From Caryophanales bacterium UBA6356 (GTDB lineage Bacteria > Bacillota_I > Bacilli_A > RFN20 > CAG-826), in NCBI GenBank assembly GCA_002440125.1, contig DJRQ01000029.1, positions 1 to 14,544 on the forward strand: 14,544 nucleotides of DNA. The letters are read 5' to 3'. Made by a program: the position numbers and the translations under genes. Numbering within the stretch: the first letter of the stretch is position 1; every line of letters begins with the position of its first letter. The notes under the pieces are model-generated. The model saw only the letters and a list, made by a program, of their open reading frames with translations, searched no databases and was not told the origin of the DNA. This document shows positions 7,951 through 14,513 of the stretch, one piece after another.

Positions 7951-7986
7951 TTGAAGCCCCATAGGGGCTAGGGTATAATTTGGCTT
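7951..7986 (+). promoter_or_regulatory. Trk operon promoter with palindrome in the spacer
   Basis: TTGAAG (7951-7956) and a perfect TATAAT (7974-7979) are spaced 17 bp. The predicted start is near 7986, and the operon's first ATG is at 7987, so the mRNA would be leaderless or nearly so. No Shine-Dalgarno sequence precedes that ATG. A perfect six-pair palindrome, AGCCCC-ATA-GGGGCT (7955-7969), fills the spacer and touches the -35 box. That is the usual place for a repressor, or for a spacer-twisting activator. Confidence 0.65.
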
Positions 7987-8409
7987 ATGGCACGAAACAG
8001 GGTTCTTATTATCGGATTAGGGAGACTTGGCGCGGGTGTGGCCGAACGTGCTTCCGCGAAAGGGGAAGACGTTATTGTGGTCGACAAAGACGCCTCTTCT
8101 TTTTCTCGGCTTGATGATACTTTTACCGGCTTTACGACCGCCGGAGATGCAACCGACCTTTCTTTCTTAGAGACCGATGGCATGATTCGCACCGTCAAGG
8201 AGGTCGTCATCACGACGGGAGATGACAACACCAATCTCTTTTTGGCGCATGTCTGCTCTCGCATTTTTGAAGTTCCCCGCATCTTTGTTCGCTTTGACGA
8301 TCCTGATAAAGGCGCTTGCCTTGCCGGTTTTCAAAACATCAAAGCCATCTATCCTTTTGAACTTACCTTGACCAAGTTTGATTTGGTCGAAGAGGAAGGG
8401 GAAGACTAA
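7987..8409 (+). CDS. Short TrkA-type K+ uptake regulator, RCK-N domain only
   Basis: A 140-aa cytosolic subunit that gates the TrkH K+ channel/transporter. It is one Rossmann RCK-N (TrkA-N) domain with an intact nucleotide motif, VLIIGLGRLGAGV (G10, G12, G15), and an acidic residue, D33, closing the second strand, as expected for NAD(H) binding. ATP binding is also known in the family. There is no RCK-C domain, so the protein is about half the usual ~220 aa. The start follows a promoter directly with no ribosome site. Its stop overlaps the next start (TAATG), so the two are translationally coupled. Together with the next protein it likely forms a mixed regulatory ring on TrkH. Confidence 0.88.
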   Translation: MARNRVLIIGLGRLGAGVAERASAKGEDVIVVDKDASSFSRLDDTFTGFTTAGDATDLSFLETDGMIRTVKEVVITTGDDNTNLFLAHVCSRIFEVPRIFVRFDDPDKGACLAGFQNIKAIYPFELTLTKFDLVEEEGED

Positions 8410-9203
8410 TGAAGATTGTTTTAGCGGGTGGAACTTTCGAAGCCTCCTATGGCATCGACATGTTCAATACCAAAGAAAATAAGCTCATCGTCATCAACCC
8501 TAGCGAGGAATACGCCCATTATCTTTTGGAAAAGAAGCACATTCCTGTAACCATCGGCGATCCATGGCGTTATCACGTCCTTGATGCGGCCGATGCTTAT
8601 GATGCCGATATCTTTGTTGCCCTTATGGAATCGGACACGGATAATTACGCCTCTTGCGTCATTGCCAAGAAGATATTCAACGCGAAAAAATGCATTTGCA
8701 CCGTGAAAAACCCAAGAAACGTAGAACTTTATAAGAAGCTAGGCATCGACAGCGTTATTTCGAGCACCTATTTGCTTGCCCAAAACATCAAAAACGAATC
8801 GGACAGCGAATCTCTTATCAAGTCTCTTTCTCTTGATAACGAGAACATTCGCATGATTGAGGCGACCCTTTTAAGCAAATACGCCATCTGCGATAAGACT
8901 ATCGCGGAAATCGGCTTCCCCAAATTCGCTTCGATTGCTTATATCGTGCGTAACTATAGTTTCGTTATTCCGAATGGCCAAGTTCTTCTTAAACCGAAGG
9001 ACACGCTGGTGATTGCCTGCGCTAAGGAAAATGAGGTAGAAGTGCTTGAGTTTATTAAGCGCGAACGTTCAAAAAATGCCGTCAAAAAGGTCGTCGAAAA
9101 AATCGTCGAAAAGAAAGATGGCGCAAAAAATGAAGCTAAATCCCCTTCCAAGAAACCGACGAAACCTATAAGACAAAAAGCGAAGAGAAACGATGAAAAC
9201 TAA
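8409..9203 (+). CDS. TrkA-type K+ uptake regulator, RCK-N plus RCK-C
   Basis: A 264-aa partner of the preceding short TrkA protein. An RCK-N fold covers about 1-130, but the glycine motif is degenerate: LAGGTFEAS where GxGxxG is expected, and N/P rather than an acid after the second strand. Nucleotide binding is therefore doubtful. RCK-C follows at about 145-212 (MIEATLLSKYAICDKTI ... LKPKDTLVIAC), a domain that binds regulatory ligands such as c-di-AMP in some Bacillota; that function is not shown here. The last ~40 residues are a Lys-rich, low-complexity tail that is unusual for the family. Its coding end overlaps trkH by 11 bp. Confidence 0.85.
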   Translation: MKIVLAGGTFEASYGIDMFNTKENKLIVINPSEEYAHYLLEKKHIPVTIGDPWRYHVLDAADAYDADIFVALMESDTDNYASCVIAKKIFNAKKCICTVKNPRNVELYKKLGIDSVISSTYLLAQNIKNESDSESLIKSLSLDNENIRMIEATLLSKYAICDKTIAEIGFPKFASIAYIVRNYSFVIPNGQVLLKPKDTLVIACAKENEVEVLEFIKRERSKNAVKKVVEKIVEKKDGAKNEAKSPSKKPTKPIRQKAKRNDEN

Positions 9204-10890
9204 AAAAAGCAGTGGATTTCCTTTGATTCTTGGCTATTTGGGCCTTTTTTTAGTTTTCGAAGGAATCGTTATCCTCGTTCCTTTAGCGGTCTTGGCCTTC
9301 TATCCGGAAGAATGGCAAGGAGTGCTTGATTTTGCGCTTCCTGCCGGCTCGGCCATTCTTTTGGGCCTTCTTCTCTATTTTCTTTTCGGCTTTGGGAAAG
9401 AGAAAGCGAGGTTTAAGAAAAACGACGATGCCTTGCTTCTTATTCTCATTTGGGTTTTCGCTGTTTTGCTAGGCGCCCTTCCTTTTTATTTGACCAAATT
9501 CCAATCCCTTAATTTCGGGAATGCGGAAATGAGTCTTTCGATGAGCTTTTCGGAATCTACCTTCGAATCCATTTCCGGCTATGCGACGGTTGGTTTAACG
9601 ACCTTCCCTTCGAAGGCTTTCTTGGTGTCTGATGCCAATGGGGTAGCCTCCGATTATTGCCCAACCTATCCCGCTTCCCATCTCTTTTTATTCCATCGCG
9701 CTTGGCTTCAATTCATCGGCGGCATTGGTCTTATCCTTATCGTTACCTCCGTTATATCGAGCAAAAACAATTTCCGTCTTTATTTTGCCGAAGGCCATAG
9801 CGACAAAGTGGTACCGAACCTCGCTAAAAGCGCCAAGATCATCCTTATGGTCTATACGGGATGGGTGCTTTTAGGCGCTTTTTCTCTTTGGCTATGCGGC
9901 ATGTCTCCTTTTGACTCTTTGTGCCATGCCATTAGCGCCTTGGCGACAGGGGGCTTTAGCACCAGGCAAACCAATGTCTATTTCTTTAGTACCAATGGCA
10001 TATTTAATGGCGTTTATGCCGTTAGAAGCCCTATTCCCATGGAAGCGGTGCTTTGTGTTTTGATGCTTGCTGGAGCCACCAATTTCTTGCTCCACACTTT
10101 CTTGCTTCGGGGCAAAATCAAGGACTTTTGCAAGGATATTGAGATTCGGTTCGCCTTCGCGTTCTTCATTCTTGCCGTTTTAGTCGCTTCTACTTCGATC
10201 GCTTTTCTTTATCGGAGCGACCCCTATAGCGTCTCGAGCGAAGGCACGGATATTTGGACTTCCTTCCGCTATGGTTTCTTCCAATGCGTCACTTCCATTT
10301 CCACGACCGGTTTCAATAACTTCCCAGACGTTCGTTGCCTAGGGGAAGTAGGGGTTTTCGTTGGCTGGCTTTTGATGACAGTTGGCGGCGGGGTGGGATC
10401 GACTGCGGGTGGCATCAAACAATATCGCGTGGCTATTTTGTGCAAAGAGTTCTATTGGTCTTTGAAATACAAGAATAGTTCCAAAAGAACAATAAATCCC
10501 CATGTTATATATCATTTGGGGGAAGAGAAGGAGATAAGCGAAGGAACGGTTTCGGAAGCGAGGAACTACGCTTTGCTCAACCTTTCTTTCTTTGCGGTTG
10601 GCGCTTTGGCGCTGATGTTCTTCCCGAATCTAAGTTTTAACGACGCTTTTAATGAGTTCATGATGGGATTTTCGAGTACTGGCCTTTCTTTCATGGATCT
10701 TAATGCCTATAAGCTCGCCAATTCGCCTGGGGCGTATCATGGGGTATTATGGATCCTTGGCATTGGCATGTTCTTAGGGCGTCTTGAAATCTTGCCGATT
10801 TATTTCGCTTTCTCTCGCGTGGTTATCGATCCTATCGAACGCCTTATCGACAAGAAGAAACATGCTAAAATAAATACGGAGGCGAATTGA
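9193..10890 (+). CDS. trkH: TrkH/KtrB-family K+ uptake membrane subunit
   Basis: Ion-conducting subunit for K+ uptake, 565 aa, with four M1-P-M2 repeats. The selectivity-filter strands are visible in order: TVGL at 132-135, TGGFS at 252-256, TTGF at 371-374 and STGL at 495-498. The gating/loop motif GGGVGSTAGGIK lies at 398-409 and GRLEI at 529-533, both hallmarks of TrkH/KtrB. At 565 aa it is longer than a typical ~450-480 aa KtrB, with extra sequence in outer loops near 105-125 and 145-165. The start ATG lies inside the end of the second trkA-type gene (11-bp overlap), showing tight coupling. Whether it behaves as Trk or Ktr cannot be told from sequence. Confidence 0.93.
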   Translation: MKTKKSSGFPLILGYLGLFLVFEGIVILVPLAVLAFYPEEWQGVLDFALPAGSAILLGLLLYFLFGFGKEKARFKKNDDALLLILIWVFAVLLGALPFYLTKFQSLNFGNAEMSLSMSFSESTFESISGYATVGLTTFPSKAFLVSDANGVASDYCPTYPASHLFLFHRAWLQFIGGIGLILIVTSVISSKNNFRLYFAEGHSDKVVPNLAKSAKIILMVYTGWVLLGAFSLWLCGMSPFDSLCHAISALATGGFSTRQTNVYFFSTNGIFNGVYAVRSPIPMEAVLCVLMLAGATNFLLHTFLLRGKIKDFCKDIEIRFAFAFFILAVLVASTSIAFLYRSDPYSVSSEGTDIWTSFRYGFFQCVTSISTTGFNNFPDVRCLGEVGVFVGWLLMTVGGGVGSTAGGIKQYRVAILCKEFYWSLKYKNSSKRTINPHVIYHLGEEKEISEGTVSEARNYALLNLSFFAVGALALMFFPNLSFNDAFNEFMMGFSSTGLSFMDLNAYKLANSPGAYHGVLWILGIGMFLGRLEILPIYFAFSRVVIDPIERLIDKKKHAKINTEAN

Positions 10891-10891
10891 T

Positions 10892-11308
10892 ATGCTCATA
10901 GATGAAATCAAAAAGGGGAACATCGAGGCTATGAAGGCCCATGACCAAAATGCGAGAAGTGTCTATTCGATTTTGCTTTCTCGCTATATGGAAAAGAAAA
11001 CTTCCGGCGAAAGGAAAGAAATAACGGATGCCGATGTTCTTGCCATGATCCAAAAGCTTTGCAAAGAGTTGGACGAAGAAAAGGAAAGCTACTTGAAGGT
11101 TGCAAGAGAAGAGCAAGCAAAGGCCATAGACGCCCAAAAGGCGGCGCTTTCGAAATATCTTCCGAAGCAATTAAGCGAAGAAGAAATTAGGACGATTATC
11201 CTTTCTCTCTCCGATAAAAGCGTGCCTGCCGTCATGAAACACTTCAAGGCTCATTATGCTGGTCAATGCGATATGGGTCTCGTAAGCAAAATAGCGAGGA
11301 ATTGCTAG
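10892..11308 (+). CDS. yqeY: GatB/YqeY domain protein
   Basis: A 138-aa cytosolic protein of the YqeY family, related to the tail domain of GatB, the tRNA-dependent amidotransferase subunit. The exact role is unknown. The usual layout is present: an N-terminal helical part (IKKGNIEAMKAHDQNARSVY), a charged helix (about 45-85) and a C-terminal part with LSKYLPKQLSEEEI and GLVSKIARN. GGAGG (10877-10881) is a good ribosome site. The gene begins one base after the trkH stop, so it is carried on the K+ operon transcript. This is probably positional, since no functional tie is known to me. Its stop TAG overlaps the minus-strand stop of the next gene, leaving no room for an intergenic terminator. 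Confidence 0.88.
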   Translation: MLIDEIKKGNIEAMKAHDQNARSVYSILLSRYMEKKTSGERKEITDADVLAMIQKLCKELDEEKESYLKVAREEQAKAIDAQKAALSKYLPKQLSEEEIRTIILSLSDKSVPAVMKHFKAHYAGQCDMGLVSKIARNC

Positions 11309-12420
11309 GAATTTTTATAAAAAATATTTCGGAATTCCCTATTTTCTTTCCCTTCGCCATAGTCGGCGACCTGGGTAAAGAAAACGTAGACCCTTCCGAT
11401 TCTGGCGTTTAAGGCGATGTGACAACCGAGCCATCCATTCCATCCGAAATCCCCTTGGATGTCCGATGGCTCTTTTGCTTCTCGGCAGATTTTAAAAAGG
11501 TTCTTATAGATCATGCCTTCTGGGGCCATCCAATCGGAGGGGAAGCATAAGTCGTCTTTCTCCTCTTTATAGAGGCTCTCTAGCGTTTCTTTCCGAAGAA
11601 TCTTCCCCTCCAAAAGAGCGGTTCCAAAGGATGCCACATCGCCGATAGTCCCAAATAAACCGGCTCCACCCGATTCGAAAAGAGTTTCCTTGCCATTTAT
11701 ATCAATGCCTAAACCAACCCGTCGCATCTTTTGCCAATGACCATTTTCTTTGACGTAGCAGGGCACAGGCCTTTTTCTTTGTTTGTCATTTAAAGAAAAG
11801 CCCATATCTTTCGTATTCGCCGGAATAAAAATATATTTGTCCAAGAACTCGCTAAAACGAAGATGAGAGGCTTTCTCGATGACCTCTCCAAGAAGATCGG
11901 CCGCCAGAGAATACGAACGTTTGGTTCTAGGAACGTAAAGCAAGGGATTTTGGGCAATGAGGGAAGCGAACTCGAAAGTGGAAACGCGGTAATTGCTTTT
12001 TTCGACTTCTTCAAACGCCTTTCCGCTTTCTCCTTCGCCATAGCCAAAGCCGGCGCACATGTTCAAAAGGTCTTGAATAGTAGGGCAAGCGACTTCTTTC
12101 AAAGAACCGTCTTCCATAAGCACTTTAGGATTTTTAAACGCCGGCAGAAAATCGCTTAAGAGATTGCTTTTCGCTAGCAAACCTAGTTCTATTGCTTTAT
12201 GGATGGCTATCGTTGTAAAAACCTTCGAAACGCTAAAAAGACGGCAGATTGCGTCTCTTTTGAAGGGAATTTCATGTTCTAGGTCGGAGAAACCGCAGTC
12301 GAAATAGAGGCTTTCCTCCCCTTGATCCACAATAAGAACGCTGCAACCTGGAATTTCCTTTTCCTTTACGATCTTTTCTAAATACTTTTTCGCTTCTGCT
12401 ACGTTTTCTTTTCGAAGCAT
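11305..12420 (-). CDS. Serine beta-lactamase-like hydrolase (EstB/class C type)
   Basis: A 371-aa enzyme of the beta-lactamase/transpeptidase-like fold. The nucleophile motif is S63-V-S-K66 in CRLFSVSKVFT. The tyrosine motif is Y170 in RSYSLAADLLGEVIE, the YSL form typical of EstB-like esterases rather than the YxN of AmpC. The third motif is GWNGWLG (326-332), in place of KTG, also as in EstB-type enzymes. SGGAGLFGT (250-258) is another family block. No signal peptide is seen, so it is probably cytoplasmic and more likely an esterase or peptidase than an antibiotic resistance enzyme. AAGGAG six to seven bases before ATG 12420 supports the start. A TATAAT on the minus strand at 12463-12458 could be its -10, without a convincing -35. 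Confidence 0.9.
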   Translation of the reverse strand: MLRKENVAEAKKYLEKIVKEKEIPGCSVLIVDQGEESLYFDCGFSDLEHEIPFKRDAICRLFSVSKVFTTIAIHKAIELGLLAKSNLLSDFLPAFKNPKVLMEDGSLKEVACPTIQDLLNMCAGFGYGEGESGKAFEEVEKSNYRVSTFEFASLIAQNPLLYVPRTKRSYSLAADLLGEVIEKASHLRFSEFLDKYIFIPANTKDMGFSLNDKQRKRPVPCYVKENGHWQKMRRVGLGIDINGKETLFESGGAGLFGTIGDVASFGTALLEGKILRKETLESLYKEEKDDLCFPSDWMAPEGMIYKNLFKICREAKEPSDIQGDFGWNGWLGCHIALNARIGRVYVFFTQVADYGEGKENREFRNIFYKNS

Positions 12421-12500
12421 ACGTTTCTCCTTGTTTTTAATCCCGAAAGATTATTCGATTATAGAGCTTTTCCGCGTTTGCCTCTCTCTCTTTTTATGTC

Positions 12501-12529
12501 TTGTTTAACGCTTTTTAAATCACTATAAT
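12501..12529 (+). promoter_or_regulatory. Promoter of tRNA-Trp
   Basis: TTGTTT (12501-12506) and TATAAT (12524-12529) are spaced 17 bp, and the start would fall near 12536, a few bases before the mature tRNA. Confidence 0.65.
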
Positions 12530-12540
12530 AAGCGGGCGTC

Positions 12541-12614
12541 GGGGGAATGGTTCAGTGGTAGAACAGAGGTCTCCAAAACCTTTGATGTGGGTTCGATTCC
12601 TTCTTCCCCCGCCA
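12541..12614 (+). tRNA. tRNA-Trp (anticodon CCA)
   Basis: The cloverleaf folds. The acceptor is GGGGGAA with TTCCCCC, followed by discriminator G and encoded CCA (12612-12614). The D stem is GTTC/GAAC. The anticodon stem is GAGGT/ACCTT with loop CTCCAAA, giving anticodon CCA. The T arm is GTGGG/CCTTC around TTCGATT, with one mismatch and one G-T pair. It reads UGG codons; UGA remains a stop in this genome. Its 3' end is the left boundary of a 40-bp repeat. Confidence 0.93.
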
Positions 12615-12646
12615 TCGGAAAATCAACACGGAGAAATCCGTGTTTT
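12607..12646. repeat. Left copy of the tRNA-Trp 3'-end repeat (putative att)
   Basis: This 40-bp stretch, from CCCC of the tRNA acceptor through the terminator hairpin, is identical to 14159-14198, a shift of 1552 bp. Allowing one mismatch, the match extends to 12604 (TTC versus TTG), so it covers the last eight tRNA bases, the CCA, a short spacer and the whole hairpin. This is where tyrosine-recombinase elements commonly integrate. Confidence 0.85.
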
Positions 12647-12655
12647 TATTTTTTG
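12625..12655 (+). terminator. Terminator of tRNA-Trp
   Basis: AACACGGA (12625-12632) and TCCGTGTT (12637-12644) form an eight-pair stem with a GAAA tetraloop, followed by a T-rich run (TTTTTATTTTTT overall). Confidence 0.9.
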
Positions 12656-12730
12656 CATAGGAACAGTACATATACGTTTCTTGTATATAGAATAATTATT
12701 TGGTTGCCTCACTAAACGATTTTTCTTTCT

Positions 12731-12794
12731 TGATATAATAGGCAAGTTAAATATAATATGACTGAAAATATTTTCCGTTTACGGAACAAATATT
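12731..12794 (+). promoter_or_regulatory. Extended -10 promoter and dyad before the island ATPase gene
   Basis: TGATATAAT (12731-12739) is an extended -10 element with no good -35; a second TATAAT lies at 12752-12757. Downstream is an imperfect 28-bp palindrome: AATATTTTCCGT (12767-12778), TT, then ACGGAACAAATATT (12781-12794), with a two-base bulge. It ends 13 bp before the ATG and could be a repressor site or an mRNA hairpin near the ribosome site. Confidence 0.45.
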
Positions 12795-12807
12795 CAGTAG
12801 AGGCTAT

Positions 12808-14049
12808 ATGAAAGTCATTGAAAGAAATTCCTATCTGCAAAAACTGATTGAAAAGAGAGATAACGGTCTCATTAAAATCATTACGGGAATAAGAAGATGC
12901 GGAAAGTCTTTTTTGTTGGATCCTTTATTTAAGGATTATTTAATAAAGGAAAAGGTTAAGGAAAATCATATCATCAAATTGGATTTGGATGAAAGAAGAA
13001 ACAGCAAGTACCTAAATCCAGACATGCTAGATGAATATGTTAGAAATTTAATCTTGGATGATAATAAATATTACCTTCTTTTAGATGAAATTCAAAAAGT
13101 CGATGACTTTGAATCCGTTTTGAATGGGTTCCTTCACATCCGAAACCTAGATGTTTACGTGACAGGAAGCAATTCGAAGTTCCTGTCTTCCGATATTGTT
13201 ACGGAATTTAGAGGAAGAGGCGATGAAATCAGAGTATTTCCTTTATCTTTTTCTGAATTCTTTTCAGCATTTCAGGGAACATTAGACGAAGCATGGGAGC
13301 AGTACATCACTTATGGGGGTATGCCAAGAATTATTTTCTGTTCGAACGAAAGTGAGAAAAGCAGCTATCTAAAACAGCTATTTGAAAAAACATATATTGC
13401 AGACATCATTGAAAGAAATAAGGTCCAAAGAACCGATATTTTGGATTCCCTTGTTAATATTCTGTCATCTTCCATCGGCTCTCTAACCAACCCAAACAAA
13501 CTATGGCACACCTATATCAGCAGCGGAGTTAAAGACATTTCAATAAACACGATTAATAAATTTCTGGGTTACTTGCTTGATTCGTTTTTGATTGAAAAGT
13601 CTGAGCGTTACGATATAAAAGGAAAAAAGTATATTCATACTCCTTGTAAATTTTATTTTTCTGATATTGGATTAAGAAATTCAAGACTGAACTTTAGACA
13701 GCAAGAAGAAAACCATATTATGGAAAACATATTATTCAATGAACTATTGTTCCGTGGATATAATGTGGATGTAGGGATTGTTCCAATTAGAGAAGGAGAT
13801 AGCAAAAAACAAATTGAAATTGATTTTGTTTGCAATCAGTTCAATAAACGATATTACGTACAATCCGCTTTATCATTGAACACGAGAGAAAAAACAATTC
13901 AAGAAGAAAAACCGCTGTTAAATGTGCCAGATAATTTCAAAAAAATAATTGTGGTTAAGAGCGAGATAAAACCATGGATTACTGAAGAGGGGATTTCGGT
14001 TATTGGAATCAAGGATTTTCTTTTGAATCAAAACAGTCTTGATATTTGA
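12808..14049 (+). CDS. AAA-family ATPase with C-terminal DUF4143 domain
   Basis: A 413-aa protein of the widespread AAA_14/DUF4143 family, of uncertain cellular role. Walker A is GIRRCGKS (27-34) and Walker B is YYLLLDEI (88-95). A sensor-like VYVTGSNS (116-123), the FRGRG of 134-138 and YGGMPRI (168-174) are all family blocks. The C-terminal domain (about 260-410) resembles a PD-(D/E)xK nuclease fold: HIMENILFNEL with E306, then IEIDFV with D339, then YYVQSA with Q352 where a lysine would be catalytic. Nuclease activity is therefore probably lost, as in many family members. AGAGG precedes ATG 12808. The gene is visibly more AT-rich than its neighbours (many AAA/ATT/AAT codons) and lies alone between two copies of the tRNA-Trp 3' end, both pointing to horizontal transfer. 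Confidence 0.9.
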   Translation: MKVIERNSYLQKLIEKRDNGLIKIITGIRRCGKSFLLDPLFKDYLIKEKVKENHIIKLDLDERRNSKYLNPDMLDEYVRNLILDDNKYYLLLDEIQKVDDFESVLNGFLHIRNLDVYVTGSNSKFLSSDIVTEFRGRGDEIRVFPLSFSEFFSAFQGTLDEAWEQYITYGGMPRIIFCSNESEKSSYLKQLFEKTYIADIIERNKVQRTDILDSLVNILSSSIGSLTNPNKLWHTYISSGVKDISINTINKFLGYLLDSFLIEKSERYDIKGKKYIHTPCKFYFSDIGLRNSRLNFRQQEENHIMENILFNELLFRGYNVDVGIVPIREGDSKKQIEIDFVCNQFNKRYYVQSALSLNTREKTIQEEKPLLNVPDNFKKIIVVKSEIKPWITEEGISVIGIKDFLLNQNSLDI

Positions 14050-14158
14050 AAAACAAGTTTAAACGGGGAATCATGGGAACAAAAAAAGTAATGCATTGAC
14101 GTTGAGAAAATTTCAGAGAATTTGATGCTTTAAAACTGTTCGGAAAAAACCTGCATTG

Positions 14159-14198
14159 CCCCGCCATCGGAAAATCAACACGGAGAAATCCGTGTTTT
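14159..14198. repeat. Right copy of the tRNA-Trp 3'-end repeat (putative att)
   Basis: Identical over 40 bp to 12607-12646. It includes CCCCGCCA and the full ACACGGA-GAAA-TCCGTGT hairpin (14178-14195), followed by TTTTCTTTT, so it still works as a terminator on paper. Upstream of it there is no T arm or anticodon arm, so it is not a second tRNA gene. If an element integrated, this copy would be the original chromosomal end. Confidence 0.85.
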
Positions 14199-14205
14199 CT
14201 TTTGG

Positions 14206-14513
14206 ATATCTCAATTATGCTTTCTTTGGGGATTGTACATCCCAACGCATATATTCATTAAATTAAGAAAAACTAAGTTTTGGCTTTTTTGTTTTTAGAA
14301 CTCAGCTCTTTTTATATAAGGATTTATAAGTTTTAAACATCAACTATTGAAGGATTGCGAATTTTATCGTGGACCTATTCGTTCCCATGCCCTGACATAT
14401 TGTTGACAGAGAGATCGGGTGGATTTGCAAGGGGGAACAATGCAAAAAGCTCGTTGTTCTTGGAATGGGTAAATTACCTTTCGTCATTGGGTTAGAAATC
14501 TTTTTATAAGGTG
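14206..14513. other. 308-bp region without a complete gene; possible promoter and structured leader
   Basis: This is AT-rich up to about 14340. A promoter-like pair, TTGTTT (14289-14294) and TATATA (14313-14318) with an 18-bp spacer, would give a leader of about 190 nt for a gene starting at 14514-14520. Two possible stems overlap in that leader: ATTcGTTCCC (14377-14386) with GGGAACAAT (14434-14442), and CCCTGAC (14390-14396) with GTCATTGGG (14483-14491). They interlock rather than nest, so they could be alternatives or a pseudoknot. GGTAAATTACC (14468-14478) is an 11-bp palindrome. No known riboswitch consensus was recognised. Confidence 0.3.
14441..14473 (+). CDS. Possible 10-codon leader peptide
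   Basis: ATG at 14441 follows AGGGGG (14431-14436) at good spacing and reads MQKARCSWNG, then TAA. It has one Cys and one Trp, and lies about 40 bp before a probable gene start. It could be a leader peptide or chance. The ribosome site also forms part of the predicted GTTCCC/GGGAAC stem, so translation and folding would compete. Confidence 0.2.

Larger units (their letters stand above)
12607..14198. mobile_element. Putative mini-island at tRNA-Trp, one cargo gene, no integrase
   Basis: Two 40-bp direct repeats of the tRNA-Trp 3' end plus terminator bound 1552 bp that are AT-rich and carry one ATPase gene. No integrase, excisionase or transposase gene is visible inside. It could be a satellite mobilised by an integrase elsewhere, or a remnant left by deletion from a larger element. 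The 109 bp between the ATPase stop and the right repeat hold no gene and no clear terminator. Confidence 0.6.

Noticed and set aside
11305..12420. Antibiotic-resistance beta-lactamase
   Set aside because: There is no signal peptide, and the YSL and WNG motifs match EstB-like esterases rather than AmpC; a resistance role is not supported.
157..14049. Mollicute genetic code (TGA as Trp)
   Set aside because: TGA ends several genes (for example at 7884-7886 and 10888-10890), Trp is encoded by TGG, and tRNA-Trp has the CCA anticodon only.
14159..14198. Second tRNA gene or tRNA fragment
   Set aside because: Only the acceptor end and terminator are present; no T, anticodon or D arm can be folded upstream.
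14381..14440. T-box or 6S RNA
   Set aside because: GGGTGG at about 14418 superficially recalls a T-box, but the ACCGCG half is missing and no specifier/antiterminator layout is seen. CCCTGA with a long-range stem recalls 6S RNA, but the region is too short and lacks the central bubble.
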